Source of the DNA: Rhizobium redzepovicii
GTDB taxonomy: Bacteria; Pseudomonadota; Alphaproteobacteria; Rhizobiales; Rhizobiaceae
Length of the DNA stretch: 64,000 nt
NCBI RefSeq assembly: GCF_019793435.1
Contig: NZ_JAILYH010000001.1
Coordinates: 186,001 to 250,000 of the forward strand
Direction: 5' to 3'
A program made the translations under genes and the position numbers. Each line of letters starts with the position of its first letter. The first letter of the stretch is position 1. Positions 63,411-64,000 of the stretch are shown here, piece after piece. The notes below the pieces were generated by a model, which was not told the DNA's origin, searched no databases, and saw only the letters and a program-made list of their open reading frames with translations.

Positions 63411-64000
63411 ATGAAGCGTTCCGGCGAGATGAAGCGCGAACTGGCGGAAAATGATAGCACGCCGCTTTACGCCGGCGTCAAGCAGGTGATCCTCGACCGC
63501 ATCCACAGCGGCGAATGGCCGCCGAAATACCGCGTGCCGTCGGAAAACGAGCTGGTCGTCGAGCTCGGCGTCAGCAAGATGACCGCCAACCGGGCGCTGC
63601 GCGAACTTGCCAATGAAGGCGAACTCGTCCGCATCCAGGGCGTCGGCTCCTTCGTCGCTGAACGCAAGGGCTATTCGGCGCTGTTCGAGGTGCGCAACAT
63701 CGCCGAGGAAATCGCCGAACGCGGCCATGTCCATGAGGCCTCCGTCGTCGTTCTCGCCCAGGAAACGGCCTCTCCGGAGATCGCCGACGCGCTCGAACTT
63801 GCGATCGGCGCGGCAGTCTTCCACTCACTGATCGTGCACAGCGAAAACGGTGTTCCGGTGCAGATCGAGGACCGTTTCGTCCATCCGGAGGCCGCCCCCG
63901 AATATCTCGACCAGGATTTCACCACCTTGACGCCGAACGCCTATCTGACGGCGGCCGCCCCGCTCAGCGGCTCCGAGCACGTCGTCGAGGCAGCGATGCC
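63411..64000 (+). CDS. hutC: HutC-type GntR-family regulator, 3' end outside the window
   Basis: Starts at the ATG at 63411 (AAAGGAATA upstream) and is open to the window edge, giving 196 codons. Residues about 18-85 form the GntR winged helix (GVKQVILDRIHSGEWPPKYR, VPSENELVVELGVSKMTANRALRELANEGEL, VGSFVAE). A UTRA effector domain follows, as in histidine utilisation repressors that sense urocanate. Divergent from the transporter/lyase-like operon, which it probably represses. The symbol is tentative because the lyase-like gene is not a normal hutH. Confidence 0.85.
   Translation, partial: MKRSGEMKRELAENDSTPLYAGVKQVILDRIHSGEWPPKYRVPSENELVVELGVSKMTANRALRELANEGELVRIQGVGSFVAERKGYSALFEVRNIAEEIAERGHVHEASVVVLAQETASPEIADALELAIGAAVFHSLIVHSENGVPVQIEDRFVHPEAAPEYLDQDFTTLTPNAYLTAAAPLSGSEHVVEAAM

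Overview
The window looks like DNA of a fast-growing Rhizobium (R. leguminosarum/R. etli type), either chromosome or a large plasmid. The reasons are high GC with alphaproteobacterial codon use, a complete alpha-galactoside locus laid out like the Sinorhizobium meliloti agp operon, rhizobial beta-ketoadipate (pca) genes, GGAAC-type general-stress promoters and palindromic intergenic repeats. I found no rRNA, tRNA, CRISPR array or insertion sequence.

Layout. (1) 1-5.8 kb: a copper-handling cluster. A small His-rich exported protein, a small lipoprotein, a TolC-family efflux lipoprotein, a Tat-exported multicopper oxidase, a cupredoxin and a CusF-like copper chaperone run on the + strand. Three small genes (unknown exported protein, Met-rich EF-hand protein, DUF5676 membrane protein) run on the - strand. 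(2) 6.0-17.2 kb: a stress and DNA-repair island. It holds a nuclease/phosphatase-fold protein, a phospholipase-D-type enzyme, UdgX, DUF2934, a plasmid-stabilisation-type protein, DUF3175, a GST broken by an amber codon, a stand-alone LigD polymerase domain, topoisomerase IB, GlgX and an SDR. Several of these genes are preceded by GGAAC-N16-CGTT-like boxes. (3) 17.3-25.9 kb: two exported unknowns, two MFS-type proteins, a GNAT enzyme, and pcaF-pcaJ-pcaI divergent from pcaR. (4) 25.9-34.9 kb: a decayed phosphoesterase, an ArsR-like regulator with an added C-terminal domain, a GH51 arabinofuranosidase, and a five-gene Dpp-type ABC transporter. (5) 34.9-41.7 kb: a membrane-protein gene flanked by a 53-bp direct repeat, a truncated TacA-type antitoxin, the Prc protease, an EF-G-like GTPase and a DUF4274 protein. 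(6) 41.8-52 kb: the agp locus (agaL1-agpA-B-C-D-agaL2, with divergent agpT), which takes up and hydrolyses melibiose and raffinose-type sugars. (7) 52-58.5 kb: a methyltransferase, a palindromic repeat region, three small unknown genes, a dimethylglycine/sarcosine-dehydrogenase-like flavoprotein, a PAP2 phosphatase and an exported unknown. (8) 58.5-64 kb: a hut-like cluster. It has a HutC-type repressor, a polar amino-acid ABC transporter and a HAL/PAL-family protein that lacks the Ala-Ser-Gly cofactor triad.

The most unusual items are the MIO-less ammonia-lyase homologue in its transporter/HutC cluster, the stress island with its candidate EcfG/RpoE2 promoters and UdgX/LigD-Pol/TopoIB/GlgX genes, and the membrane gene framed by duplicated ABC-transporter and antitoxin 3' ends. 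Function calls come from family motifs visible in the translations; no database search was run.
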